Source of the DNA: Arcobacter venerupis
GTDB lineage: Bacteria > Campylobacterota > Campylobacteria > Campylobacterales > Arcobacteraceae
Assembly (NCBI RefSeq): GCF_013201665.1
Contig: NZ_CP053840.1
Location: forward strand, 1,798,001 to 1,862,000
Reading direction: 5' to 3'
Length of the DNA: 64,000 nucleotides
Positions 23,096 through 32,790 of this stretch are shown piece after piece. Position 1 is the first letter of the stretch. Every line of letters begins with the position of its first letter. Under the pieces are notes generated by a model, which saw only the letters and a program-made list of their open reading frames with translations, searched no databases and was not told where the DNA came from. The translations under genes were made by a program, and so were the position numbers.

Positions 23096-26003
23096 AGGTA
23101 TATTCGGGTTTTACATCTGCAACTAAAAGTTCATTTTCAATAGCGTTATACTCACTATTTGATGAGATATTACTTTGTGTCCCCATATCATCATAAAATT
23201 TTTCTACAAAAGTTATAATTTTATTCAAAACTCTTGGTATGATTTTTTGTCTTTCTAAAAGTTTTGGTTTTACTTTTAGGGTATGTACTATTTCATCTTT
23301 TAGAGGAACTCTTTGTTCATAGATATATTTATCTACAACTTTTCGCACTTCTTTGCAATCAAGATTTTCTTCATTACACAACTCTTTATATGCTTGGTCT
23401 TTTTGTTCTTCCCAAAACTTATCAAATTCATCTTCAATATCATCTTCATTGATTGAATAAAGATTTTCATTGATAAATTTTTCTATAAGTTCTTTTTTAC
23501 TTCTTAGTTGTGGATTATTTGTCAAAATATTTGAGATATTATCTCGTTGTCTTTGTTTTTCATCTTCTGTTGAGTCTTTGTATTTTGCCAATAGTTTTAA
23601 AATATATGCTACATTTATCTCATCTTTATGGATAAGTTCAAGTTCAAAGTCTACATCTTCAAGTATTGATACTTTTTCACTTCCTTGAGTTCTTTCACTT
23701 TTTATTTTCTCATACATATCAAGATATTTTGACTTATAGTCTTCAAACATCTGCTCACTCATAGACAAATCAGACCATTTAAAATCACTAAATCCCTCTA
23801 AGATATTTTTTAACCTCATCAATTCTCTGAATGCTTTGATAAATTCCAATTTATCATCTTCGCTTATTAATCTATCTACACTACTAACACTTGGAGCTAT
23901 TTTTATAAGATTTATAAAAGCTTCATTAAATTTAATAACATACTCTTCATAAGGTTGCATTAGTATAATATCTTTTGCTTCCTCTTTTGAAAAAAGTGCA
24001 ATTGCATCATCTGTAGCTTTTTTGATATTTCTAAAACAAACAATATTCCCTTGAGATTTTCTTTCATCAAGTATTCTATTTGTTCGCGAAAAAGCTTGAA
24101 TAAGTCCATGATATTTTAAGCTTTTATCCACATACAAAGTATTTAGTCTTTTACTATCAAATCCAGTTAAAAACATATTTACCACAAGAAGTAAATCCAC
24201 TTCACCTTTTTTTACTCTTTTTGATAATTCATTGTAATAGTTATAAAAAGTCTTACTATCTTTTGTACTGTATTTTGTCCCAAATATCTTATTATAATCA
24301 GCTATATACTCATCAAGTTTTTCACGACTATGTTTATTGATATGCTCTTCATCAATATGTGCTCCATCTGACTCATACAAACCATTTGCATCTTTATCAT
24401 CTTCATTTGCACTATATGAGAATATTGTTGCTATTTTTAAATTGTGTTCTTTACTTCTAAATGTTTCATAATATTTTGTAAGCATTTCAACACTGCTTAC
24501 CGTCATCATTGCAGTAAAATCTTTACTATGAGTTTTTCTTCCATGATTAGCGATAATATAATCTACTATTTTTTCAATTCTATCTTCACTTTGTAGTAAT
24601 TCTTCCCTATCTATATCTTCTACTTCAATATCAATATTTGTAGCACTTCCCTCTTTTTCTTTATATCTTCCTATATACTCAACTGAGAATTTCAAGACAT
24701 TGTCATCATTGATTGCATCTGTTATTACATATCTATGAAGTCTATCATCAAAAAGGTCTGCTGTGGTTCTTTTGCCCAATTTATTTCCCATAGCATTTTC
24801 AGGGAATATTGGTGTTCCTGTAAATCCTATCATTTGATTGTTTGTAAAAAATTTATTGATATTTAGATGTGTTTCACCAAACTGACTTCTATGGCATTCA
24901 TCAAAGATAAATACTATATGTTTATCTTTTTGTTTTTCCATCTTTTCTAGGTATTGTTTTTTATTTATTGCAGTATTTAATTTTTGTATTGTTGTTACTA
25001 TTAACTTTGTATCATCACTAAACTGTTTTACTAAAGCTTTTGTATTATCAGTACCATCTACACTTCCATCACTAAATGAGTTAAACTCTTTTGTTGTTTG
25101 AAAGTCCAAATCTTTTCTATCTACCACAAAAACTACTTTATCTACTTTTGGCAACTTCATAAGTATTTGTGCTGTTTTAAATGAAGTTAGAGTTTTACCA
25201 CTTCCTGTTGTATGCCAAATATAGCCATTTCTTTTTGAAGTATTTACTTGTTCTATAATAGCTTCAACCGCGTAAAATTGATAAGGTCGTAAAACCATAA
25301 GTATCTTATCAACTTCAGCTAAAACAATATATTTACATATCATCTTAGAGATATGACATCTCTCTAAAAAGAAAGAGGTAAACTCTTCAAGGTTTGTGAT
25401 ATTTTTATTCTCTTTACTTGCCCAAAAAAATGTTTGTTTAAAACTTTGTTTTTTATTGTTGGCATAATATTTTGTATTTACTCCATTGCTAATAATAAAG
25501 ATTTGAACATAATGAAACAATGCACTATTTGAGCCATAAGAGTGTCTTTGGTATCTATTGATTTGATTAAAAGCTTCTTTGAGTTCTAATCCTCTTCTTT
25601 TTAGTTCAATTTGAACAAGTGGGAAACCATTTATCAAAAGAGTTACATCGTATCTGTTTTTGTAAGTTCCATTTATACTGATTTGATTTGTAACTTGAAA
25701 AAGGTTTTGACACCAATGTTCACTATCTAAAAATTCAATATAGAATACAGTTCCATCATCACGAGTTAATACATACTTATCTCGTAACTTTTTAGCTTTT
25801 TCAAATACACTTCCACCATTTAGATGATTTAATATTCTTTTAAATTCACTTTCACTTATGCTTGTTTTATTATGCTTTTCAAGTTGTGATTTAAGATTTG
25901 TTTCTAAATCTTTATCATCTTTTATATCTACTTTTTCATACTTTAAACTAATAAGTTGTTTAATAAGGTTATTTTCAAGTATCGCTTCATTTTGTCTGCT
26001 CAT
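23094..26003 (-). CDS. hsdR: Type I restriction endonuclease subunit R
   Basis: The 969-residue motor and nuclease subunit has an N-terminal nuclease region with Asp119 and the QIELKR motif (Glu133, Lys135). SF2 helicase motifs follow: IWHTTGSGKTLTSFK (264-278), DECHRSQ, IGFTGTPIF and a later FLTGFDSKRLNTLYVD with QAFSRTNR. The C-terminal helical region that contacts HsdM ends near 969. It cuts DNA after ATP-driven translocation when HsdMS finds unmethylated sites. The gene is last of hsdM-hsdS-hsdR, with 9-nt gaps, and its ribosome site is AAAGGATAATA. It is intact, similar to EcoR124-type subunits. Confidence 0.95.
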   Translation of the reverse strand: MSRQNEAILENNLIKQLISLKYEKVDIKDDKDLETNLKSQLEKHNKTSISESEFKRILNHLNGGSVFEKAKKLRDKYVLTRDDGTVFYIEFLDSEHWCQNLFQVTNQISINGTYKNRYDVTLLINGFPLVQIELKRRGLELKEAFNQINRYQRHSYGSNSALFHYVQIFIISNGVNTKYYANNKKQSFKQTFFWASKENKNITNLEEFTSFFLERCHISKMICKYIVLAEVDKILMVLRPYQFYAVEAIIEQVNTSKRNGYIWHTTGSGKTLTSFKTAQILMKLPKVDKVVFVVDRKDLDFQTTKEFNSFSDGSVDGTDNTKALVKQFSDDTKLIVTTIQKLNTAINKKQYLEKMEKQKDKHIVFIFDECHRSQFGETHLNINKFFTNNQMIGFTGTPIFPENAMGNKLGKRTTADLFDDRLHRYVITDAINDDNVLKFSVEYIGRYKEKEGSATNIDIEVEDIDREELLQSEDRIEKIVDYIIANHGRKTHSKDFTAMMTVSSVEMLTKYYETFRSKEHNLKIATIFSYSANEDDKDANGLYESDGAHIDEEHINKHSREKLDEYIADYNKIFGTKYSTKDSKTFYNYYNELSKRVKKGEVDLLLVVNMFLTGFDSKRLNTLYVDKSLKYHGLIQAFSRTNRILDERKSQGNIVCFRNIKKATDDAIALFSKEEAKDIILMQPYEEYVIKFNEAFINLIKIAPSVSSVDRLISEDDKLEFIKAFRELMRLKNILEGFSDFKWSDLSMSEQMFEDYKSKYLDMYEKIKSERTQGSEKVSILEDVDFELELIHKDEINVAYILKLLAKYKDSTEDEKQRQRDNISNILTNNPQLRSKKELIEKFINENLYSINEDDIEDEFDKFWEEQKDQAYKELCNEENLDCKEVRKVVDKYIYEQRVPLKDEIVHTLKVKPKLLERQKIIPRVLNKIITFVEKFYDDMGTQSNISSNSEYNAIENELLVADVKPEYT

Positions 26004-26012
26004 TATTATCCT

Positions 26013-27152
26013 TTACACAAACATCTGTTGTAAAAGTGCTTTTTTAAACTCTTTTGTAGAATTTAACTCTTTTGTTGTTAATTCTATCTTTTTATCTATT
26101 GATGATAAGAAGTTTGCTATTTTTGTTTGTTCTTGAATACAAGGGAAAAAAGCTTTATATAAAGAAATTTGAGGAACAGTTAATTGTGGAACACCAGTAC
26201 TTTCAATAGCAAAATTTATATTATTAATTATTTCTTTCAAAAAACTACTACAAATATTACTTTTAGGTTCAATTACAATTAACCTAACAATTGCATTAAA
26301 ATTCTCTTTTCTTAAATTTGCATAACCTAAATTACCTCTTCCACTAACCGTCACACAATTTGTTTTATATTGGAAAGTTGTTGCAAATCCATATAATCCT
26401 TCTCCTGCTCCATTAGCATATATTGGATAAAAATATTTTTCACATTTTTCTTTTGAATATTCTAATTTATTCAAATCTCCACCAGCAGAAAATTTACCAA
26501 TATCTCCCAGTCTTTTTTCTTCCCACTCAGGGAATTCACTTCCATCATCAGCTTTAAATCTAATCTCTTGATTAAATATTTTATTCATTACACCTTTTTT
26601 ATATTCTTGAAGTAATGTTTCTTTTTTTGTTAATTGTTCTATTTTTGTATCAATTGAGGTTAGAAAAGAAGCTATTTTTTCTTGCTCTTGTTTTCCTGAG
26701 ATATAAATTCTTATTTTTGATAAATCTGTCGAATTTATAGCTGGATAACTTGTACCTGTACATCTTAATAAAACTTTATTCACAAAATTATCAGTATGAA
26801 GTTTCTGATATAAAAATTCAGATGATTCATTTGCTCTTATTTGAGCATAACCTGTCGAAGCAACATACTCACCATCTAATTTAAAAAAGTAATTATTCTT
26901 TTGATAGGGTCGAACTGTTTGAAATAAAATATCATTAATTGACAATAATCTTTGTGCTCTACTTGGTGCTTCATCTTTTATTATTTCATTTGATTTTACA
27001 AGTAAACCCTTTTCAACACTCTCTAAATCTATATAAATAAACTTATTTGGTAATTCTTTTGTTTTTGGATTAATTATAGAAGTTTCTTTTAATTCTTTTT
27101 CTTCCCAATCTCCACTAAACTCACTGAATCTCAATTTAGGTATTTTACTCAT
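26013..27152 (-). CDS. hsdS: Type I restriction-modification specificity subunit S
   Basis: The 379-residue protein has two target-recognition domains with the expected internal duplication. TRD1 starts KLRFSEFSGDWEEKEL and TRD2 starts FPEWEEKRLGDIGKFS. Each is followed by a conserved helix beginning IASFLTSIDTKIEQLTKKE or IANFLSSIDKKIELTTKEL. TRD1 reads a half-site and TRD2 the other, so the target is bipartite, but it cannot be predicted from sequence. It has no frameshift or inverted repeat suggesting phase variation, and no second hsdS copy is nearby. Confidence 0.93.
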   Translation of the reverse strand: MSKIPKLRFSEFSGDWEEKELKETSIINPKTKELPNKFIYIDLESVEKGLLVKSNEIIKDEAPSRAQRLLSINDILFQTVRPYQKNNYFFKLDGEYVASTGYAQIRANESSEFLYQKLHTDNFVNKVLLRCTGTSYPAINSTDLSKIRIYISGKQEQEKIASFLTSIDTKIEQLTKKETLLQEYKKGVMNKIFNQEIRFKADDGSEFPEWEEKRLGDIGKFSAGGDLNKLEYSKEKCEKYFYPIYANGAGEGLYGFATTFQYKTNCVTVSGRGNLGYANLRKENFNAIVRLIVIEPKSNICSSFLKEIINNINFAIESTGVPQLTVPQISLYKAFFPCIQEQTKIANFLSSIDKKIELTTKELNSTKEFKKALLQQMFV

Positions 27153-27161
27153 AACAACATC

Positions 27162-28718
27162 CTAAAAAGGTGTAGAGATATTTAATTCTCTACAAAACGA
27201 TGCAATAGTTTCATTTGTTGCTTTCATATCATCTTCTAAAGCTTTTAAATCATTTGAAACTCTATTCAAATCAATAACATCATCTTCTTCAAAAGTATCA
27301 ACATATCTTGGGATATTTAGATTGTAGTCATTTTCTTTTATCTCTTGTAAACTGGCTTTATAAGAGTATTTATCTTCTTCTTTTCTGTTTGTATAAGTAT
27401 CAATGATTTTTTCAATATCTTCATCTCTTAAAACATTTTGATTTTTTACCTTTTCAAAGTGTTTTGAAGCATCTATAAATAAAACATCAGCACTATCTTC
27501 ACGACACTTTTTAAAGACCAAAATACAAGTAGGAATAGAAGTTCCATAAAAAATATTTGCAGGTAATCCAATAACAGCATCAAGATAGTTTCTATCTTCA
27601 ATCAAATATTCTCTTATATGTCCTTCTGCACCTCCACGAAAAAGTACACCATGGGGAAGAACTACTGCCATAGTTCCATTATCATCAAGATGATAAATCA
27701 TATGTTGTACAAAAGCAAAATCAGCCTTTGAAGATGGCGCAAGGCGTCCGTATTGAGAAAATCTATCATCACTCAGGTGAAGTGGATTTGCTGACCATTG
27801 GGCTGAAAATGGTGGATTTGCAACGATGGCTTCAAATTTTTTATCTAAGTGTTGTGGATGTTCTAGTGTATCTTCTTGTTTTAAGTCAAACTTTCGATAG
27901 TGAACATCGTGCATTATCATATTCATACGAGCAAGGTTGAATGTGGTTCTATTTAACTCTTGTCCATAAAAGTTTGATACATCTTTAACCTCTTTTGCTA
28001 CACGAAGAAGAAGTGAACCTGAACCACAAGTTGGGTCATAAACTGATTTTAGTTTTGTTTTTCCAGAAGTTACGATTTTAGCAAGGATTTTTGAAACTGC
28101 TTGAGGTGTATAAAACTCCCCTGCTTTTTTACCTGCATTTGAAGCAAACTGAGCAATTAAATACTCATAAGCATCACCTAAAACATCTCTATCGTGGTTT
28201 TTAAGTTCAAAGTTTATATTATCAAGGTGAGCTAAAACTTTTGCTATAAGAGTGTTTTTTTGCTCTTCACTACGACCAAGTTTTTTAGAAGTTAAATCAA
28301 TATCAGAAAATAAATCTTCAAAATCATCTTCACTCTCATGCCCCATAGTTGAAGACTCAATATTTCGTAAAATTGTAGTCAAATCTTCAAGTATAAAGTT
28401 ATTTGTATCGCCATTTCCCCTTTGTGCCACGGCAGAAAAAAGTTCATTTGGTTTTAAAAAATATCCAAGTTGTTCGATAGAATCTTCTTTAATAGCATCA
28501 AGGTATTGTGCATCTTTTTTTTCATCAAGTGAAGTATAGATAAGTTTATCTTCTTCTAAAAGGTCATTTGCATAGCTTTCCATTTTTTCAGATAGATACT
28601 TGTAAAAAATAAATCCAAGAATATAATCCCGAAACTCATCGGCATCCATTTTCCCTCTTAGGGTATTTGCTATATTCCATAGCTGTTGTTCTAATCTTCT
28701 TTTATTCTCTTCACCCAT
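27162..28718 (-). CDS. hsdM: Type I restriction-modification DNA methyltransferase subunit M
   Basis: The 518-residue N6-adenine methyltransferase has the N-terminal HsdM bundle (about 1-150, starting with ENKRRLEQQLWNIANTLRG). The SAM motif DPTCGSG is at 228-234 and the catalytic NPPF at 301-304. Upstream of the SAM motif is the GEFYTPQAVSKIL sequence typical of HsdM. Together with HsdS it methylates the host target and, with HsdR, restricts foreign DNA. It is first in the operon. The region between it and the RadC-like gene (75 nt) should hold the promoter. Confidence 0.96.
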   Translation of the reverse strand: MGEENKRRLEQQLWNIANTLRGKMDADEFRDYILGFIFYKYLSEKMESYANDLLEEDKLIYTSLDEKKDAQYLDAIKEDSIEQLGYFLKPNELFSAVAQRGNGDTNNFILEDLTTILRNIESSTMGHESEDDFEDLFSDIDLTSKKLGRSEEQKNTLIAKVLAHLDNINFELKNHDRDVLGDAYEYLIAQFASNAGKKAGEFYTPQAVSKILAKIVTSGKTKLKSVYDPTCGSGSLLLRVAKEVKDVSNFYGQELNRTTFNLARMNMIMHDVHYRKFDLKQEDTLEHPQHLDKKFEAIVANPPFSAQWSANPLHLSDDRFSQYGRLAPSSKADFAFVQHMIYHLDDNGTMAVVLPHGVLFRGGAEGHIREYLIEDRNYLDAVIGLPANIFYGTSIPTCILVFKKCREDSADVLFIDASKHFEKVKNQNVLRDEDIEKIIDTYTNRKEEDKYSYKASLQEIKENDYNLNIPRYVDTFEEDDVIDLNRVSNDLKALEDDMKATNETIASFCRELNISTPF

Positions 28719-28793
28719 ATTTGTATATATTTCCTTGATTATTAGTAATATTATTTTACTAAAACTAAGTAGTCAAAGGGCTAAGAAAAGATT

Positions 28794-29459
28794 TTAATTT
28801 GACAAAACACCCTCTTCTTTCAAACTCAAATATCCATCATTTGTGATTATCAAATGGTCAAGTAGTTCGATTCCTAATATCTTTCCACTCTCTTTTAATC
28901 TTTTTGTTACATTTATATCTTCATTGCTGGCTTCTAAAATTCCACTTGGATGATTATGAGCTACAATTATACTTGCGCATCTTTTTTCAATTGCGTAAGA
29001 AAATACTTCTCTTGGGTGAACTAGGCTTTGATTTAGGATTCCTATTGTTATTATTTTTGTTTGGATTAGATGATTTGCACCATCAAGATATAAAGCCAAA
29101 AAATACTCTTGTTGTTTATTTTGATACTCTTTTAACTCCAAATATACATCATTTGAACAGGTTATTTTTTTGTTTTGTTTGATTAAATATCTTTTTGATA
29201 ATTCGATTGAACTTAATATTTGTGAGGCTTTTGCCATTCCTAAACCATGAATTGAAGATAATTTTTCTAAGCTTAGATTTTCAAAATCCTCTTCAAAAAG
29301 TTTTATGATTTCATGGGATAGTTTTATTACATCTTTGCCTTGAACTCCGCTTCCTAAAAGAACGGCTAAAAGTTCATAATCTTTTAGTGCAGTTGCACCT
29401 TTTTTGATAAGTTTTTCTCTTGGTTTATCTATGTTTTCTAGTTGTTTGATAGATTTCAT
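28794..29459 (-). CDS. radC: RadC-like JAB-domain protein
   Basis: The 221-residue protein starts with a helix-hairpin-helix (LSLEKLSSIHGLGMAKASQIL). The JAB1/MPN-like metalloprotease domain follows with ALYLDGANHLIQ, VHPREVF and the metal motif VVAHNHPSGILEASNED, with the HxHxxxxxxxxD spacing. Family members are often near DNA-repair or mobile-element genes; a repair role in RadC is not proven. It is of standard length (about 220) and preceded by an AAGGAG site. Its position next to a type I restriction operon is a loose link only. Confidence 0.9.
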   Translation of the reverse strand: MKSIKQLENIDKPREKLIKKGATALKDYELLAVLLGSGVQGKDVIKLSHEIIKLFEEDFENLSLEKLSSIHGLGMAKASQILSSIELSKRYLIKQNKKITCSNDVYLELKEYQNKQQEYFLALYLDGANHLIQTKIITIGILNQSLVHPREVFSYAIEKRCASIIVAHNHPSGILEASNEDINVTKRLKESGKILGIELLDHLIITNDGYLSLKEEGVLSN

Positions 29460-29535
29460 AAACTTCTCCTTATTTGTTGAAGAAGTTTATCAAATATTTT
29501 TTAGTGCTTAAAAAAATATCTCAATTTGTTATATT

Positions 29536-29739
29536 TTATTCTTTGTTTGCAGTTGAGAAGATTAGTTTTGCTTCATCAAGAAGTTTTTGAGCGTCTTCTA
29601 ACTCTTTTACACCTGTTTTATATACTTGAATTGAATCACTTAAAGTAATTTGTGGATTTGATAGTTTTTCTAAAAGCTCTTTTGCTTTTATGATTTTTTC
29701 TTCAAAATTTATTTGTTCTAACTCTTTTGTATCTTGCAT
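29536..29739 (-). CDS. xseB: Exodeoxyribonuclease VII small subunit
   Basis: The 67-residue protein matches XseB: NFEEKIIKAKELLEKLSNPQ, then the family motif LSDSIQVYKTGVKELEDAQKLLDEAK. Several XseB subunits bind one XseA to degrade single-stranded DNA into oligonucleotides. It starts on the base after the metX stop codon, so it is translated together with metX. The large subunit gene is not in this window. The metX-xseB neighbourhood is typical of Campylobacterota. Confidence 0.9.
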   Translation of the reverse strand: MQDTKELEQINFEEKIIKAKELLEKLSNPQITLSDSIQVYKTGVKELEDAQKLLDEAKLIFSTANKE

Positions 29740-30846
29740 TTATTTATCCTTTAGTATTTCTCTTACGTGGTCTTCAAACTTCTCAACTTCTACCAAAAAC
29801 GAATCATGTCCCGATTGGCTTTGCACTAATTTATATGTTACTTTGTCTTCTCGACCTAGTTTTATCATTATATCTCGTATCTCTTCCATCTCTTGCGGGA
29901 AAAACAACATATCATCGCTAAAGGCGATTAAATGAAGATTTGCTTGAACTTTATCAAAAGAATCTGCTAATTTATCTTTATTTCTTCCTGCATCAAAAAT
30001 ATTCATTGTTTTGCAAACATACAAATATGAAAGAGGATCAAAAATATTTGGAAAGGCATAAGAGTTATATTCTAAATATTTCTCAACTTCAAATCTTCCA
30101 AATAATTCATATAAACCATCAGTTGATGAATAATCTCTTCCAAATCTATTATTAAAAAAGTTAGGACTTAAATAACAAATTAATCCAGCCATTCGCCCAA
30201 CTGCAAGTCCTGGAAGACCTAAAGCTTGTGGATCATCTTTTTTATAGTTTCCATTTTTAAATAATGGGTCATGTCTTATAGCTTCCATTCCAATTTTATT
30301 AAAAGCTATTGCCCAAGGTCTAGTGTATGCAGTTGTAGCTAATGCAATAACATCTTTTGCAAAAGTTGGCTGTTCGATTGCATAACAAAGAGCTTGCATT
30401 CCACCCATACTTCCACCAATTACAGCCACGGCATTTGAAATACCTAATCTTTTGTATAGTTTCATTTGAGCTTTTACAATATCTGAAATTGCAAGAACTG
30501 GGAATTTTAATCTATACTCTTTTTTTGTTGAAGGGTCTATACTCATAGGATTTGTAGAACCAAAAGAACTTCCAATATTATTTGAACAAATTACAAAATA
30601 TTTTCTTGTATCTATTGCTTTTCCATCACCTATAAATTTATCCCACCATCCAGGTTTCGCTTCATCTGCATATCGTCCAGCTGCATGATGACTTCCTGAC
30701 AAAGCATGACAAATAACAATTACATTTGATTTATCTTCATTTAATTCACCGTAAGTTTCATAAATGATTTGGAAAGACTCTAAAAGTCGTCCACTCTCTA
30801 AATATAAAGGTTCATTAAATTTTGCAATATTTGTCTCTATCTTCAA
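29740..30846 (-). CDS. metX: Homoserine O-acetyltransferase
   Basis: The 368-residue enzyme has an alpha/beta-hydrolase fold: VICHALSGSHHAAG (the tunnel HALTG motif), GGSMGGMQAL with nucleophile Ser146, FSDDMLFFPQEM for the Asp, and SQSGHDSFLVE for the His. It acetylates homoserine with acetyl-CoA, the first methionine-specific step in the sulfhydrylation route. Length is standard. In some lineages MetX homologues use succinyl-CoA; the substrate loop favouring acetyl cannot be judged by eye alone. It is upstream of xseB in one transcript. Confidence 0.94.
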   Translation of the reverse strand: MKIETNIAKFNEPLYLESGRLLESFQIIYETYGELNEDKSNVIVICHALSGSHHAAGRYADEAKPGWWDKFIGDGKAIDTRKYFVICSNNIGSSFGSTNPMSIDPSTKKEYRLKFPVLAISDIVKAQMKLYKRLGISNAVAVIGGSMGGMQALCYAIEQPTFAKDVIALATTAYTRPWAIAFNKIGMEAIRHDPLFKNGNYKKDDPQALGLPGLAVGRMAGLICYLSPNFFNNRFGRDYSSTDGLYELFGRFEVEKYLEYNSYAFPNIFDPLSYLYVCKTMNIFDAGRNKDKLADSFDKVQANLHLIAFSDDMLFFPQEMEEIRDIMIKLGREDKVTYKLVQSQSGHDSFLVEVEKFEDHVREILKDK

Positions 30847-30924
30847 ACTTTTTCCAATCTATTTTTGTTAAATTAAGGTTCGTATGGTATCAAAACTATC
30901 ATAAGACTATGATTTATTATTTAA

Positions 30925-31374
30925 TTACACCTTATACAAATCCTCAAGATTTACTTTCATAAGTTCTTGCCAAGGTAAACTTGGTGACCAAATATCAAAT
31001 ATTGATAAATCAATTTGCTCAAATGGCGTTCTTAAAATATATTTATGATAGACATACATAAAAGCACTTACTCTATAATTTTTTGCACAGTGAACCCAAA
31101 CTTTATTTCCTCCAAGTGCTTGTAATGTATTTAAAAATAGTTTTAAATCACTTAGCTTTGGATTCTCAAAATTCACAGGAATATGAAAATAACTCATACC
31201 TAAATCTGTTACAACTTTGTTTTCATTTTCAATTGCATTTGAAGCATTGTATAAAGCCAGATTTATAACCACTTCAAAACCTTGATCTTGAATTAACTCA
31301 AATTGTTCTGCTTTTGGTTGACCTGATGTCGAAATAAGCTCATTTATTTTGATGTAATTTAAAATTGTTTCCAT
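30925..31374 (-). CDS. DUF442-type dual-specificity-phosphatase-like protein
   Basis: The 149-residue protein has the protein-tyrosine-phosphatase-like fold. It starts KINELISTSGQPKAEQFELI, the typical beginning of beta-lactamase-hydrolase-like proteins, and has the phosphate loop VWVHCAKNYRVSAFMYVY with Cys and Arg four residues apart. Its substrate is unknown. It lies divergent from hemF with about 100 nt between, and its ATG follows AAGGAGCTAGT. No neighbour suggests a pathway. Confidence 0.82.
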   Translation of the reverse strand: METILNYIKINELISTSGQPKAEQFELIQDQGFEVVINLALYNASNAIENENKVVTDLGMSYFHIPVNFENPKLSDLKLFLNTLQALGGNKVWVHCAKNYRVSAFMYVYHKYILRTPFEQIDLSIFDIWSPSLPWQELMKVNLEDLYKV

Positions 31375-31437
31375 ACTAGCTCCTTTGCATTTTTTATCAT
31401 TGTATGATTTTCTTTCTTATTCATAAGTAAATTTATA

Positions 31438-31443
31438 TATAAT
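31438..31443 (+). promoter_or_regulatory. TATAAT -10 box of the hemF operon
   Basis: TATAAT lies 34 nt before the hemF ATG, within TATATATAATTG. A leader of about 25 nt with AGGA fits normal initiation. No -35 box is obvious. Confidence 0.45.
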
Positions 31444-31477
31444 TGTCCATAAAAAAGATATTTAGTAGGATTTGAAA

Positions 31478-32512
31478 ATGAATATGATAATGGCAAAATC
31501 AACAAATGCAATAAATGCATATAATTTAGTAAAAACTTTACAAAAAAGATTTGTTGATAAACTTGATATTTTAAGTGCTAAATTTGGAGAAAATAAAAGA
31601 TTTGAAGATGTAATTTGGCTAAGAGAAAATGGACTTTGTGGTGGTGGAGATAGATTTGAAGCGAGGGACGAAGTTTTATTTAACACAGCAAGTGTAAATG
31701 TTTCTCAAGTTCACTATGACAAACTTCCGAATAAAAGTTTGCAAAGTGCAACAGCAATTTCAACTATTATTCATCCTAAAAATCCCAATGTTCCATCAAT
31801 TCATATGCACATTAGTTTAACATGTTTAAGGGATGGAAACTCTTATTGGCGAATTATGGCTGATTTAAATCCAAGTCTTGAAAATAATGAAGATAAAAAA
31901 ATATTTGATGCTTGTTTAAAAGAAATTACAAAAGAAAACTATGAAGAAGGAACAAAACAAGGGGAAAAATATTTTTTTATTCCAGCTTTAAATAGACATA
32001 GAGGTGTTTCTCATTTTTATTTAGAAAACTATAAAACTTTGGATAATCAAAAAGATTTTGATTTTGCCATGGATTTTGGTAAAGCTGTTATTGATACATA
32101 TATAAATATAATTGCAAATGCTTTTGAGACGAGACAAACATTTAGTGTTTTAGATATTAAAAAACAGCTTGATTACCACACTTTATATCTTTTTCAAGTT
32201 TTAACACTTGATAGAGGTACAACTTCAGGACTTTTGGTACATGATCAAAATGATGTAGGGATTATGGGATCACTTCCTAAATTTGTAAATAAGGCTTTAT
32301 TACAAACTTGGATTGTAAAAATACAAATCCCACAAAATGAATTGTTAAAAAATATTATTGATAATATTGAAAATGATGGAGTAATAAATACTCAAATAAA
32401 AGAGAAGTTAGCGCAAGTTGTGAGAATTCATTATAAAAATTACCCAGATGCACTAAAATATCAAGCAAGCGGAATGATAATTCCAAATACAGTAAATAAT
32501 CACATTAAATAA
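31478..32512 (+). CDS. hemF: Oxygen-dependent coproporphyrinogen III oxidase
   Basis: The 344-residue protein matches the oxygen-dependent HemF family, unrelated to HemN. It has the N-terminal GGGDRFEARDEVLF, the core NPNVPSIHMHISL, WRIMADLNPS, FFIPALNRHRGVSHF and the C-terminal DRGTTSGLLVHDQNDVGIMG. It decarboxylates two propionates in haem synthesis using O2. The ATG at 31478 is preferred, 7 nt after AGGA; a TTG precedes it in frame. This aerobic enzyme fits a microaerobic-to-aerobic lifestyle; many relatives have only HemN. It is followed by two genes in the same direction. Confidence 0.94.
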   Translation: MNMIMAKSTNAINAYNLVKTLQKRFVDKLDILSAKFGENKRFEDVIWLRENGLCGGGDRFEARDEVLFNTASVNVSQVHYDKLPNKSLQSATAISTIIHPKNPNVPSIHMHISLTCLRDGNSYWRIMADLNPSLENNEDKKIFDACLKEITKENYEEGTKQGEKYFFIPALNRHRGVSHFYLENYKTLDNQKDFDFAMDFGKAVIDTYINIIANAFETRQTFSVLDIKKQLDYHTLYLFQVLTLDRGTTSGLLVHDQNDVGIMGSLPKFVNKALLQTWIVKIQIPQNELLKNIIDNIENDGVINTQIKEKLAQVVRIHYKNYPDALKYQASGMIIPNTVNNHIK

Positions 32513-32524
32513 AAGGAAATAATT

Positions 32525-32788
32525 ATGAATGTAATAGAACAGTTAGAAAAGTTATTAAAAACTGAGGTTTTGATTCAAGTAAATGAAGAGATAAAAGTAA
32601 TAGAAAAATTTCTTTTAAAACAAAAAGATAGTGAAGACTTAAAAGTTGAATTAGATTACATGTTAGATGTAAAAAAATATTATGAGCAAGTTTTATTGCA
32701 TATTGATAAAAAGATTCTAAGTGAAGAAGACGCTGTTAAAATTCTTCAAGATTTAGAAGATATGAGAGATGATGAGGATGATATATAA
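32525..32788 (+). CDS. Small acidic protein of unknown function
   Basis: The 87-residue protein is predicted to be alpha-helical and highly acidic at its end (KILQDLEDMRDDEDDI). The first 60 residues read like a coiled coil (EQLEKLLKTEVLIQVNEEI, then KVIEKFLLK). I do not recognise a family. It sits 12 nt after hemF and 2 nt before the YeeE/YedE gene, so all three are one transcript; an accessory role for the transporter or HemF is only a guess. Its ATG follows AAAAGGAAATAATT. Confidence 0.75.
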   Translation: MNVIEQLEKLLKTEVLIQVNEEIKVIEKFLLKQKDSEDLKVELDYMLDVKKYYEQVLLHIDKKILSEEDAVKILQDLEDMRDDEDDI

Positions 32789-32790
32789 AA

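Noticed and set aside
26013-27152. Phase-variable or duplicated hsdS
   Set aside because: Only one hsdS copy is present. I saw no inverted repeats, homopolymer tracts at the start or recombinase gene next to it.
29690-30155. Several plus-strand frames of 60-90 codons opposite xseB and metX
   Set aside because: They lie antisense to well-recognised genes, have no start signals or domains, and show the mirrored composition expected of shadow frames.
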